Source: Philhelius pedissequus
Lineage: Eukaryota > Arthropoda > Insecta > Diptera > Syrphidae
Assembly: GCA_910595825.1 (NCBI GenBank)
Contig: OU343160.1
Coordinates: forward strand, 112,390,251 to 112,454,250
DNA: 64,000 nucleotides
Direction: 5' to 3'
A model generated the notes under the pieces. The model worked only from the letters and a program-made list of their open reading frames with translations. It had not been told where the DNA came from and ran no database searches. The position numbers and the translations under genes were made by a program. Shown piece by piece: positions 55,730 to 64,000 of this stretch. Positions within the stretch are counted from its first letter, which is position 1. The number at the start of each line of letters is the position of its first letter.

Positions 55730-57000
55730 ATAAATTCAAGCCGTAACAATAATTGTAAAATTGTTTTATCCCCCAGTAAATTGCAGTGCCCTCTTTATCT
55801 ATTTGACTGTAATTTGATTCGGCTTTCGTAAGACTTCGGGATTGTAATAGTTGACCATACCTAAAAATGCGCGTAGTTCTTTAATGTTGGTAGGAGCACT
55901 TATTTCAAGAATTGCTTGTATTTTTTCTTTATTCTTCTGCAATCCATCCTTATCGATTGCATGACCTAAGTTATTTACGGATTTTTGGAAAAAATTACTT
56001 TTACGCAAATTAATATGTAAGTCATTTGTACGTAATCTATCTAAAACTGCTCTAGTTCATTATCAGTCTGCTCTAGGGATTTTCCCGTGACAATGATGTC
56101 ATCGAAAAAACATACAGTTCCTTCGAGTCCTTGCATGATGTAGTCGTCCGTAAGACTTCGGGATGCGAAGGCAATCGGTCGTTCTCCGTTGGACGTAACA
56201 TGGGAGAGTATTGCTGACAAGCCAAACGGTGAAGCATCCGTAGCAAGGACCAGCGGCAGTTTCTTGTCAAAAGGTACCAAAACCTTCTCCCTCATGATGC
56301 CGTCTGCCTTTAACATTAAGAAATGCTTCTTCGCATTCTGGTGTCCATTTGAAGCTTGTATCTTTCTGAAGAAGCTGGTGTAAGCTATGTAATTTTGCGG
56401 CTAGGTCAGGTATGAATTTATTGTAATAGTTGACCATACCTAAAAATGCGCGTAGTTCTTTAATGTTGGTAGGAGCACTTATTTCAAGAATTGCTTGTAT
56501 TTTTTCTTTATTCTTCTGCAATCCATCCTTATCGATTGCATGACCTAAGTTATTTACGGAATTTTGAAAAAAATTACTTTTACGCAAATTAATATGTAAG
56601 TCATTTGTACGTAATCTATCTAAAACTGCTCTAGTTCATTATCAGTCTCCTCTAGGGATTTTCCCGTGACAATGATGTCATCGAAAAAACATACAGTTTC
56701 TTCGAGTCCTTGCATGATGTAGTCGTCCGTGAAACGTTGCCAAATGTTGGGTGCTGTTCTTACACCGAATATTAGCCTCCGAACTTTGTATGAACCTTTG
56801 TGCGTACTAACAGTTTGCATTAGCGCACTTTCTTCGGTCATCTCCATATGTAAATATGCCATGTGTAAATCGAATACGCAATAGTACTCGCCGTATTTTA
56901 ATTGTTTGTGCAGGTCATCAATTTTTGGAATGAATCAATTATCTTCGACTATACACTGGCTACTTAGTTGGAGATTTAACGACCGGCACGATGGGTGTAC
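55730..57000 (-). pseudogene. Reverse transcriptase-RNase H of the Mag-like element, with tandem duplication
   Basis: AYLHMEMTEES and YKVRRLIFGVRTAP lead to the catalytic VCFFDDIIVTGKS box (near 56690), the connection LRAFLGMVNYYNKFIPD and RNase H VLATDASPFGLSAILS with PIAFASRSL. At SRSLT it jumps back into a second RT segment (DDYIMQGLEGTVCFFDD at about 56110). The sequence therefore repeats with an offset of 579 bp (55842-56155 and 56421-56734) before RNase H resumes (YSQIDKEGTAIYW). Confidence 0.8.
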
Positions 57001-57210
57001 CCCAATCGGAGTGCGAATCTTTCTCATAGATTCCACATTTCTCGAGGCGATCAATTTCGTCTTCAATGAGATCTCTTAATGCGTGGCACAGAACAGGGTT
57101 TTATGTAAATGGGAGGGACACCTTCGCGAACATGTGGTTTGACGTGATTTGGAAGTTGTAGAATTTGTATTTGATTTATTTGCGTTCGATGGTATTTTTG
57201 TTTTGCTGGG

Positions 57211-57524
57211 TCAAATTCGTACTTGCATTGTTATGCTTTGGCTTTTTGATGATTCGATAGCAAAAGCAAGTTTAATGACATCATCGAACTTTTGTATCTT
57301 CTCTTGTAGAAGTCTTTCTCGGATATCACTGTATCTAACTCCTCTGATAGATTGTGCACGTAGATGTGTATCTGTGGTGGACTTTTGGCGGGATACACAT
57401 TTGAAGTTACAGAACGCAGTAAGATGTTTTAGCTCAGCAACATAATTTGCAATACTATTATCTTCGTGCTGAACGCGAAGTGAAAACTTATGTTGCACCA
57501 TAACTTCGTACTATTCCCTGGCAT
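57211..57524 (-). pseudogene. Gag of the Mag-like element (deleted)
   Basis: ATG at 57524 opens MPGNST and after a few codons jumps to a capsid segment with HKFSLRVQHEDNSIANYVAE, LTAFCNFKC and GVRYSDIRERLLQEK (57501-57211). This is the retrotransposon Gag pattern of Mag-type elements. The N-terminal half is deleted compared with the start in the right arm (63923). Confidence 0.75.
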
Positions 57525-57708
57525 TATTTCAAATGTATTTATTTTTCACGCTTATTTAGGTACTTTCTTCGTCGTCGCCACTATTGTATTCGTCAGTACG
57601 AATATTATATTGTATCTTTTAATCAACCACACCTTCTTTATTAAATAATAATGCTCAATACGTACTTTTGCTGTTAGATACTTTTTTACAATTCCATTGA
57701 TAAATTCA

Positions 57709-58951
57709 GGAAATAGCAGGATAAATACTATGTGAAGGAAATAAGTTGTATAGAGAAGGACAGGTTTTTACCTGAAAAGAGGAGGTTTGAATCACTAAAA
57801 CCAATTCCGGATAGAAAAAAGATTCGAAGAGTTGGTGGACGGTTGGAAAGAGCAGAGACAGAATACGAGAGAGGGCATCCAGCTATCATACCGAATGGTT
57901 CTCGGTTAGCTTGGTTCATTATGGGTGGTGCTCGTAGAGTAACGAAACATGGAGGAGTTCGTGTACGCAATACTTTCGTCAGATAATCTGGATTCCAAAA
58001 ATTCGAAGTGAATTAAGGAATTATGTTCACAAATATTTGGTCTATGTACGATACAATCATGGTTTTGAGACACAGTTAATGGCTGATCTGCCATCGGAAA
58101 GAGTGACGGTGGAAAGGCATTTCTACACACAGGCGTTGATTATGCCGAACCATTTGAGATCAAGATGACCGGAGCAATTATAAAGCAGAAATGTTGGGTT
58201 TCTGTCTTTGTCTGTCTCAAAACTAGAGGTTTGCATATAGATTTGCTGTTTCGAAAGATTCATTGCGAGAAGGGGAAGGTGCGAAAGATTATACAGCGAC
58301 AATGGTACAACATTTGTCGGTGCAGCGAAGGAACTTGCGGAGGCGAAAGAGCGATGGCTTGGGAAATATACGTTTGAGCATATCAGCATGAAAGGGACGG
58401 AGTGGAAATTCATAACTACTGCAGCACCACATCAAGGTAGGATATGCGAAAGCAGTAAATTCTAGGAAATTTCTTTTGACCAGGCGATTCACTTGATAGA
58501 GGCGATTTTGAATTCGCGACCATCGAATCCATTGAGCGATGATCCAAATGACCTACAGGCGTTAACACCGGGACATTTTCTGATTGATGTGTCATTGGTG
58601 CTACCGTTTCCGCTCGCAAACAATGAGGTGGTAAATAAGAAAGGAGTGAGATTGTGGAAGGAGAGAAGAATAATGCTCGCACACTTCTGGGCGAGAAGGA
58701 AGGAAGAATATCTATCAACGGGATTCGAACGTAAGAAAAAGCGCAAGAAGAGAAATGGTTTGAAGGAAGGACAATTATGCGTGATCAAGAGCGAGAACTA
58801 CCCACCAGCGGTATGGCCAATGGGGCGTATCACAGAATTGATTCGTAGCAGAGATGGTTTGGTGCGAAATGTTGTCATCAAGATGGCAACCAATCAATTT
58901 ACAAGAAGGGTACAGAAGATCTGTATCCTACCGATGGAAGAGCAGGAGTAA
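57709..58951 (+). pseudogene. BEL/Pao integrase and C-terminal pol
   Basis: The zinc-binding region has RRVGGRLERAETEYERGHPA and TKHGGVRVRNTF. The catalytic core carries the first Asp in a VDYAEPFEIKM segment (about 58137-58165), CLKTRGLHID and the second Asp in a SDNGTTFVG segment (about 58288-58315). It continues with TTAAPHQG, then AILNSRPSNPLSDDPND and a C-terminal module (58493-58951) with HFWARRKEEYL and QLCVIKSENYPPAVWPMGRI. At least three frameshifts. It joins element DNA to target DNA; inactive here. Confidence 0.85.
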
Positions 58952-59045
58952 TGAACGTTATCGTTATATTTGTTATATTTTTCGTATTTATTTATCATAT
59001 CATGATCGGAAGAACCAATAAAATGTGAAAGGGTAGGTTTTCGCC

Positions 59046-59292
59046 GGGACTGTATCGAACCGCATGACTATTAGTACATCTGCGGTCGATGTATAGAGCT
59101 TATTACATAATATAGATTAAAAACCTTACGAAAGAATAACTTGTCGAAAAACTCTGTATGAATTTTATATTCAGCCTTGTACTAGAGAAGGCCCGAGAAG
59201 GGTGATGGACGCGATGGGATAAATAATAAAGACAGGGTTTTTATAACCTTTTTCCACTTTATATTCTAACATTTTTGTTTCTTATTGTGAAG
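59046..59292 (+). mobile_element. 3' LTR of the BEL/Pao element (partial)
   Basis: TGTATCGAACCGCATGA onward, with AATAAATAATAAAGAC, matching 32949-33205. The LTR appears truncated at about 59292. Confidence 0.75.
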
Positions 59293-59391
59293 GTTTTGTC
59301 CTTATTTATTTTTATTTAAGATAAGTGATGAACTGAGCTGCGATACCAATGGCATTCGTTAGAGTAAATCACCCAATCTTATTAAGTAAAC

Positions 59392-59610
59392 TCACTTTTC
59401 TGAGTATCCATCCTTCCCTATTAAAATGTCTTGAATCACATGTAGCGTGTAGGGTTCAAATAGTAAAAGTTGATAGTTCGCTCTAAAGATATATTTCAGT
59501 CCCATGTGTTCCACAAGGAAGCTATTTGGGTACACTCTAAAAATTTGTGTAATTTTACTATCATAAAGCGAGGGAACTTGTTGCCTACTATAATTGCAGT
59601 AATTTGACAC
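59392..59610 (-). CDS. Unidentified 72-residue frame, left arm copy
   Basis: Not recognised. It starts MSNYCNYSRQQVPSLYDSK and includes FRVYPNSFLVEHMGLKY. The mirrored copy at 61824-62039 differs at several residues and ends differently. It may be a fragment of an element protein or a chance frame preserved by the duplication. Confidence 0.25.
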   Translation of the reverse strand: MSNYCNYSRQQVPSLYDSKITQIFRVYPNSFLVEHMGLKYIFRANYQLLLFEPYTLHVIQDILIGKDGYSEK

Positions 59611-59930
59611 ACGTATAAATCCTACACATTTAATGTGTACATATTAAATCTTTTATGTGTAATTTCAAATAAAAATTTAAAGTATAAAATGTGTATTTCT
59701 ACACCTAAGATATTTAAAGTTAATGTATATATAAATAATTTATGTTCAAAATTCAACATAATTTAAGCTAACATTTTCAATATATAAGCATAAAATGTGT
59801 AAATTAAAACTTGTTTGTTCAAATTTACAGCGAAATTCAATAAGAAATGTTTAAAATCCCAACTATCAATGTAATGTTTTCGCGTTTGTCATTACTACAA
59901 TATTAAGAGATTCGTTTTAAGTTTTATTAT
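59611..59930. other. AT-rich DNA, possible LTR of the central gypsy-like element
   Basis: Rich in ACACATTTAATGTGTA-type self-complementary motifs. Mirrored at about 61510-61823. Confidence 0.35.
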
Positions 59931-59934
59931 TATC

Positions 59935-60262
59935 CTTGTGTATTATTCTGTCTTTGGAATATATCCTAACCCTATTCTCTAAGTCTTCTTTGACTTTTTG
60001 CTTTCTATATTTTGGCTAAAGTTTATTTCTAGCTCCTATGATTTTTTCTTAAATTATTTCATTTGCCTTATAGGTTTTTACCTTCACATTGGGGTTATTT
60101 CTTTTTAACATTCTTTCTTGAGCTAATAATAGTTTTGGTTGTAAGTCTTCATACTCCAATTTATTAAATAAGACTCTAAATGGTTTTTTGTTTGTTACTG
60201 AATGAATGGTTTTATTATACTGCTGTACTGTTCTTAAATTTTCTTGATAACTACGATTTGCT
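59935..60262 (-). pseudogene. Integrase C-terminus of a gypsy-like element, left arm
   Basis: Minus-strand copy of the sequence at 61190-61518 (same LLLAQERMLKRNNPNV and KVKTYKANEI segments), with frameshifts. It has a few extra upstream codons (LRTVQQYNKTIHS) that the right copy lacks. Confidence 0.7.
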
Positions 60263-60715
60263 CTAACATGTGTTTGCTTTATAATAATTTGTTGATCCTC
60301 TTCATTTGTTATATCTATGGGGAATTCCTTGTGTAAAGGAAATTATTGTTAAAGGTCTCTTTCAACTTTTGTTTAATATTATAAAGATCTTACGGTGTGC
60401 AATGAATTGCAACAGTTCCCGGTTGTAAGAATTGTTTTAAAATAATTATTAAATTTTCTGGAGTATCATATTCGATTAAATGTCTTGTTCTGGAAATCAA
60501 TTAAATAACAATAATGCCATAAAATGTATTTACGTTAATTTCTTTAACCACAAGACCCATTTAAGACCCATTAAACTTTTTCAAATCATAACAGTTTAAA
60601 AAATAAAACTATTAGAAATTTATGCGTCAATTTGCAGCATAACTATTTTTAGTGTATTGCAAAATATGATTATCACATCGTAGTTATCAAGAAAATTTAA
60701 GATAAGTTTATACCT
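60263..60715. other. Spacer at the centre of the inverted repeat
   Basis: Not mirrored as a whole. A 25-bp block near 60676-60700 is the inverse of 60239-60263. No gene recognised. Confidence 0.5.
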
Positions 60716-61518
60716 CATATTATTGGCCACGAATGATGAAACAATTTAAAGAATTTGTTAGAAATTGTGAAATATGTAACCGTAACAAATACGAAAGACA
60801 TCCTTTTAAAGCTCCAATTGGAGAGGCTCCAATTGCTAAGAAAGGGGGGAGCAATTACACTTAGATATTCTCTTTGCCCAAAAATTGAAATTCTTAACTT
60901 GCATTGATTCATATTCAAAGTTCCTAGTAGTTAAATTAATAGATGATAGGACAAAATTAGATGAGAAAGTATTAGAACTTTTACAAAGTTTCCCAGAAGC
61001 TAAGAAATTATGTGTCGATAATGAACCAGGTTTTTCAAAACCCCAATTCAGAACATTAATGCAAAGACTTAAAAAAGAAATGTTTTTCTGTGATCCAAAA
61101 CACAGTACTTCCAACGGACAAGTAGAAAGAGTCCATTCCACAATAATAGAAATAGCCAGATGTGTGAAAGACGAATATTATTTAATAAATGATTTAGAAT
61201 CAATTTTTAGAGCAGTATAATAAAACCATTCATTCAGTAACAAACAAAAAACCATTTGAAGTCTTATTTAATAAATTAGAGTATGAAGACTTACAACCAA
61301 AACTATTATTAGCTCAAGAAAGAATGTTAAAAAGAAATAACCCCAATGTGAAGGTAAAAACCTATAAGGCAAATGAAATAATTTATGAAAAAATCATAGG
61401 AGCTAGAAATAAACTTCAGCCAAAATATAGAAAGCAAAAAGTCAAAGAAGACTTAGGGAATAGGGTTAGGATATATTCCAAAGACAGAATAATACACAAA
61501 GATAATATTAAAATTTAA
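60716..61518 (+). pseudogene. Integrase of a gypsy-like element, right arm
   Basis: FVRNCEICNRNKYERHP (zinc-binding) leads after a stop to LTCIDSYSKFLVVKLIDD (first Asp), KKLCVDNEPGF (second Asp) and NGQVERVHSTIIEIAR (Glu), so the DDE triad is present in frame 60885-61220. A stop pair near 61220 and a further frame with the C-terminus to 61518 (KDRIIHKDNIKI) follow. No RT or Gag of this element is visible. It sits at the centre of the giant inverted repeat. Confidence 0.8.
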
Positions 61519-61823
61519 AACGAATCTCTTAATATTGTAGTAATGACAAACACGAAAACATAAATTGATATTTGAGAGCTTAAACATTACTTATTGAATT
61601 TCGCTATAAATTTGAACAAACAAGTTTTAATTTATACATTTTATGCTTATATATTGAAAATGTTGGCTTAAATTATGTTGAATATTAAACATAAATTATT
61701 TATATATACATTAACTTTAAATATCTTAGGTGTAGAAATACACATTTTATACTTTAAATCTTTATTTGAAATTACACATAAAAGATTTAATATTTACACA
61801 TTAAATGTGTAGGATTAATACGT

Positions 61824-62039
61824 GTGTCAAAATACTGCAATTATAGTAGGCAACAAGTTCCCTCGCTTTATGATAGTAAAATTACACAAATTTTTAGAGT
61901 GTACCCAAATAGCTTCCTTGTGGAACACATGGGACTGAAATATATCTTTAGAGCGAACTATCAACTTTTACTTTTTGAACCCTACGCGCTACATATGATT
62001 CAAGACATTATAGGGAAGGATGGATACCCAGAAAACTGA
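61824..62039 (+). CDS. Unidentified 71-residue frame, right arm copy
   Basis: Mirror of 59392-59610 (MSKYCNYSRQQVPSLYDSK). Not recognised. Short, with no obvious domain. Confidence 0.25.
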   Translation: MSKYCNYSRQQVPSLYDSKITQIFRVYPNSFLVEHMGLKYIFRANYQLLLFEPYALHMIQDIIGKDGYPEN

Positions 62040-62142
62040 GTTTACTTAATAAGATTGGGTGATTTACTCTAACGAATGCCATTGGTATCGCAGCTCAGTC
62101 CATCACTTATCTTAAATAAAAATAAATAAGGACAAAACCTTC

Positions 62143-62388
62143 ACAATAAGAAACAAAAATGTTAGAATTTAAAGTGGAAAAAGGTTATAAAAACCCTGTC
62201 TTTATTATTTATCCCATCGCGTCCATCACCCTTCTCGGGCCTTCTCTAGTACAAGACTGAATATAAAATTCATACAAAGTTCTTTCGACAAGTTATTCTT
62301 TCGTAAGGTTTTTAATCTATATTATGTAATAAACTCTATACATCGACCGCAGATGTACTAATAGCCATGCGGTACGATACAGTCCGGG
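62143..62388 (-). mobile_element. BEL/Pao 3' LTR, inverted copy
   Basis: Inverse of 59046-59292, truncated at the same point, which shows that the truncation preceded duplication. Confidence 0.75.
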
Positions 62389-62490
62389 CGAAAACCTACG
62401 GTTTTCTACCCTTTCACATTTTATTGGTTCTTCCGATCATGATATGATAAATAAATACGAAAAATATAACAAATATAACGATAACGTTCA

Positions 62491-63738
62491 TTACTCCTGC
62501 TCTTCCATCGGTAGGATACAGATCTTCTGTACCCTTCTTGTAAATTGATTGGTTGCCATCTTGATGACCACATTTCGCACCAAACCATCTCTGCTACGAA
62601 TCAGTTCTGTGATACGCCCCATCGGCCATACCGCTGGTGGGTAGTTCTCGCTCTTGATCACGCATAATTGTCCTTCCTTCAAACCATGTCTCTCCTTGCG
62701 CTATTTCTTACGTTCGAATCCCGTTGATAGATATTCTTGCTTCCATCTCGCCCAGAAGTGTGCGAGCATTATTCTTCTCTCCTTCCACAATCTCACTCCT
62801 TTCTTATTTACCACCTCATTGTTTGCGAGCGGAAACGGTAGCACCAATGACACATCAATCAGAAAATGTCCCGGTGTTAACGCCTGTAGGTCATTTGGAT
62901 CATCGCTCAATGGATTCAATGGTCGCGCATTCAAAATCGGCTCTATCAAGTGAATCGCCTGGTCAAAAGAAATTTTATAGAATTTACTGCTGCTTCGCAT
63001 ATCCTACCTTGATGTGCTGCTGCAGGAGTAATGAATTTCCACTCCGTCCCTTTCATGCTGATATGCTCAAACGTATATTTCCCAAGCCATCGCTCTTTCG
63101 CCTCCGCAAGTTCCTTCGCTGCACCGACAAATGCTGTACCATTGTCGCTGCATAATCTTTCGCACCTTCCCCTTCTCGCAATGAATCTTTCGAAACAGCA
63201 AATCTATATGCAAACCTCTAGTTTTGAGACAGACAAAGACAGAAACAGAACATTTCTGCTTTATAATTGGTCTGTTGATCATCTTGATCTCAAATGGTTC
63301 GGCATAATCAACGCCTGTGTGTAGAAATGCCTTTCCACCGTCGCTCTTTCCGATGGCAGATCTGCCATTAAATGTGTCTCAAAACCATGATTGTATCGTA
63401 CATAGACCAAATATTTGTGAACATAATTCCTTAATTCACTTCGAATTTTTGGAATCCAGATTATCTGACGAAAGTATTGCGTACACGAACTCCTCCATGT
63501 TTCGTTACTCTACGAGCACCACCCATAATGAACCAAGCTAACCGAGAACCATTCGGTATGATAGCTGGATGCCCTCTCTCGTATTCTGTCTCTGCTCTTT
63601 CCAACCGTCCACCAACTCTTCGAATCTTTTTTCTATCCAGAATTGGTTTTAGTGATTCACACCTCCTCTTTTCAGGTAAAAACCTGTCCTTCTCTATACA
63701 ACTTATTTCCTTCACATAGTATTTATCCTGCACTTTCC
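62491..63738 (-). pseudogene. BEL/Pao integrase and C-terminal pol, inverted copy
   Basis: Mirror of 57709-58951. Frames include 63796-63461 (YYVKEISCIEKDRF, RRVGGRLERAETEYERGHPA), the core in broken frames (SDNGTAFVG segment near 63150) and the C-terminal module 63000-62701 and 62682-62491. It carries the same frameshift before the second Asp as the left copy. An additional stop splits the C-terminal module at 62700. Confidence 0.85.
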
Positions 63739-63862
63739 TGAATTTATCAATGGAATTGTAAAAAAGTATCTGAAAGCAAAAGTACGTATTGAGCATTATT
63801 ATTTAATAAAGACGGTGTGGTTGATTAAAAGATACAATATAATATTCGTACTGACGAATACA
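63739..63862 (+). mobile_element. Mag-like 5' LTR, right arm
   Basis: 124 bp, the inverse of 57585-57708, ending GACGAATACA and followed by a PBS-like TTGCGACGAGGACGAAAG. Confidence 0.75.
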
Positions 63863-63922
63863 ATAGTTGCGACGAGGACGAAAGTACCTAAATAAGCGTG
63901 AAAAATAAATACATTTAAAATA

Positions 63923-64000
63923 ATGCCAGGGAATAGTACAAATCCCCAAAGACAATCAGATTTGGCTGATCTTGATAACATTAATAAACCGTCCTTAATA
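63923..64000 (+). pseudogene. Start of Mag-like Gag, right arm (cut by window end)
   Basis: ATG 63923 opens MPGNSTNPQRQSDLADLDN and continues open to the window edge. Unlike the left arm, this copy keeps the Gag N-terminus. Whether the rest is intact cannot be seen. Confidence 0.6.

Larger units (their letters stand above)
53556..57708 (-). mobile_element. Mag-like gypsy-group LTR element inserted in the BEL element
   Basis: LTRs of 125 and 124 bp at 53556-53680 and 57585-57708, each starting TGTATTCGTCAGTACG and ending TCA on the plus strand, enclose a minus-strand gag-pol. A PBS-like TGGCGACGACGAAG lies next to the 5' LTR (about 57567-57580, minus strand). No clear target-site duplication. 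It separates the BEL pol linker from BEL integrase. Confidence 0.75.
57516..60250 (+). repeat. Left arm of giant inverted repeat
   Basis: Mirrors 61190-63945 around an axis near 60720 (coordinate pairs sum to about 121434-121447). The arms hold the Mag gag start, Mag LTR, BEL integrase, BEL LTR and part of another gypsy-like element. By eye the arms are about 97% alike. Confidence 0.9.
61190..63945 (-). repeat. Right arm of giant inverted repeat
   Basis: Mirror of 57516-60250; the shared inactivating changes in BEL integrase show duplication after decay had begun. Confidence 0.9.

Noticed and set aside
1..64000. CRISPR arrays, bacterial operons, ribosome binding sites.
   Set aside because: Repeats here are satellites or transposon ends, and all coding signals are eukaryotic retroelements, Helitron or eukaryotic virus-like.

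Overview
This window looks like intergenic heterochromatin-type DNA of an insect, probably a fly. The reasons are the AT-rich background, errantivirus-type LTR elements with an F-like envelope, BEL/Pao and Mag-like LTR elements, Jockey-like and RTE-like LINEs, an insect-type Helitron, mariner, hAT and foldback MITEs. I see no ordinary host gene. Almost all coding sequence belongs to transposable elements broken by stops, frameshifts and deletions. No tool was run: clade names come from motifs read by eye.

Layout, left to right. 1-7.4 kb: minus-strand gypsy-like LTR element (gag, protease, leader, primer-binding site, 5' LTR) with an RTE-like LINE between two partial gag copies, then an endonuclease remnant and two mariner end fragments. 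7.4-12.2 kb: minus-strand Jockey-like LINE without most of its endonuclease. 12.3-17.1 kb: Helitron whose Rep frame is interrupted by two likely GT-AG introns. 17.1-26 kb: AT-rich, largely geneless, holding a minisatellite, a tRNA-like SINE, an eroded Polinton/Maverick-like capsid-protease block and a foldback MITE. 26.5-38.9 kb: two copies of one Jockey-like LINE family, a three-unit hammerhead-ribozyme repeat, a third LINE remnant, and LTRs of BEL-like and errantivirus-like elements. 39-51.4 kb: minus-strand errantivirus-like element (env, pol, gag, PBS, LTR). 51.4-64 kb: a BEL/Pao element split by a minus-strand Mag-like element, with its 3' part inverted again at 61.2-63.9 kb to form a giant near-palindrome centred near 60.72 kb.

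The most interesting object lies inside the errantivirus leader, at 44982-50768. It is an array of twelve ~306-bp non-coding monomers, three on the minus strand and nine on the plus strand, flanked by an exact 13-bp target-site duplication. Each monomer carries a type III hammerhead ribozyme with a GUC cleavage site, and the loops of stems I and II are complementary over 11 nt. A related array at 28.6-29.4 kb has a different ribozyme sequence but keeps the same architecture and a different complementary loop pair. This fits a retrozyme-like, protein-less retroelement copied from multimeric or circular ribozyme RNA. A hAT-type element, itself carrying a MITE, has inserted into stem II of one ribozyme with a perfect 8-bp duplication.
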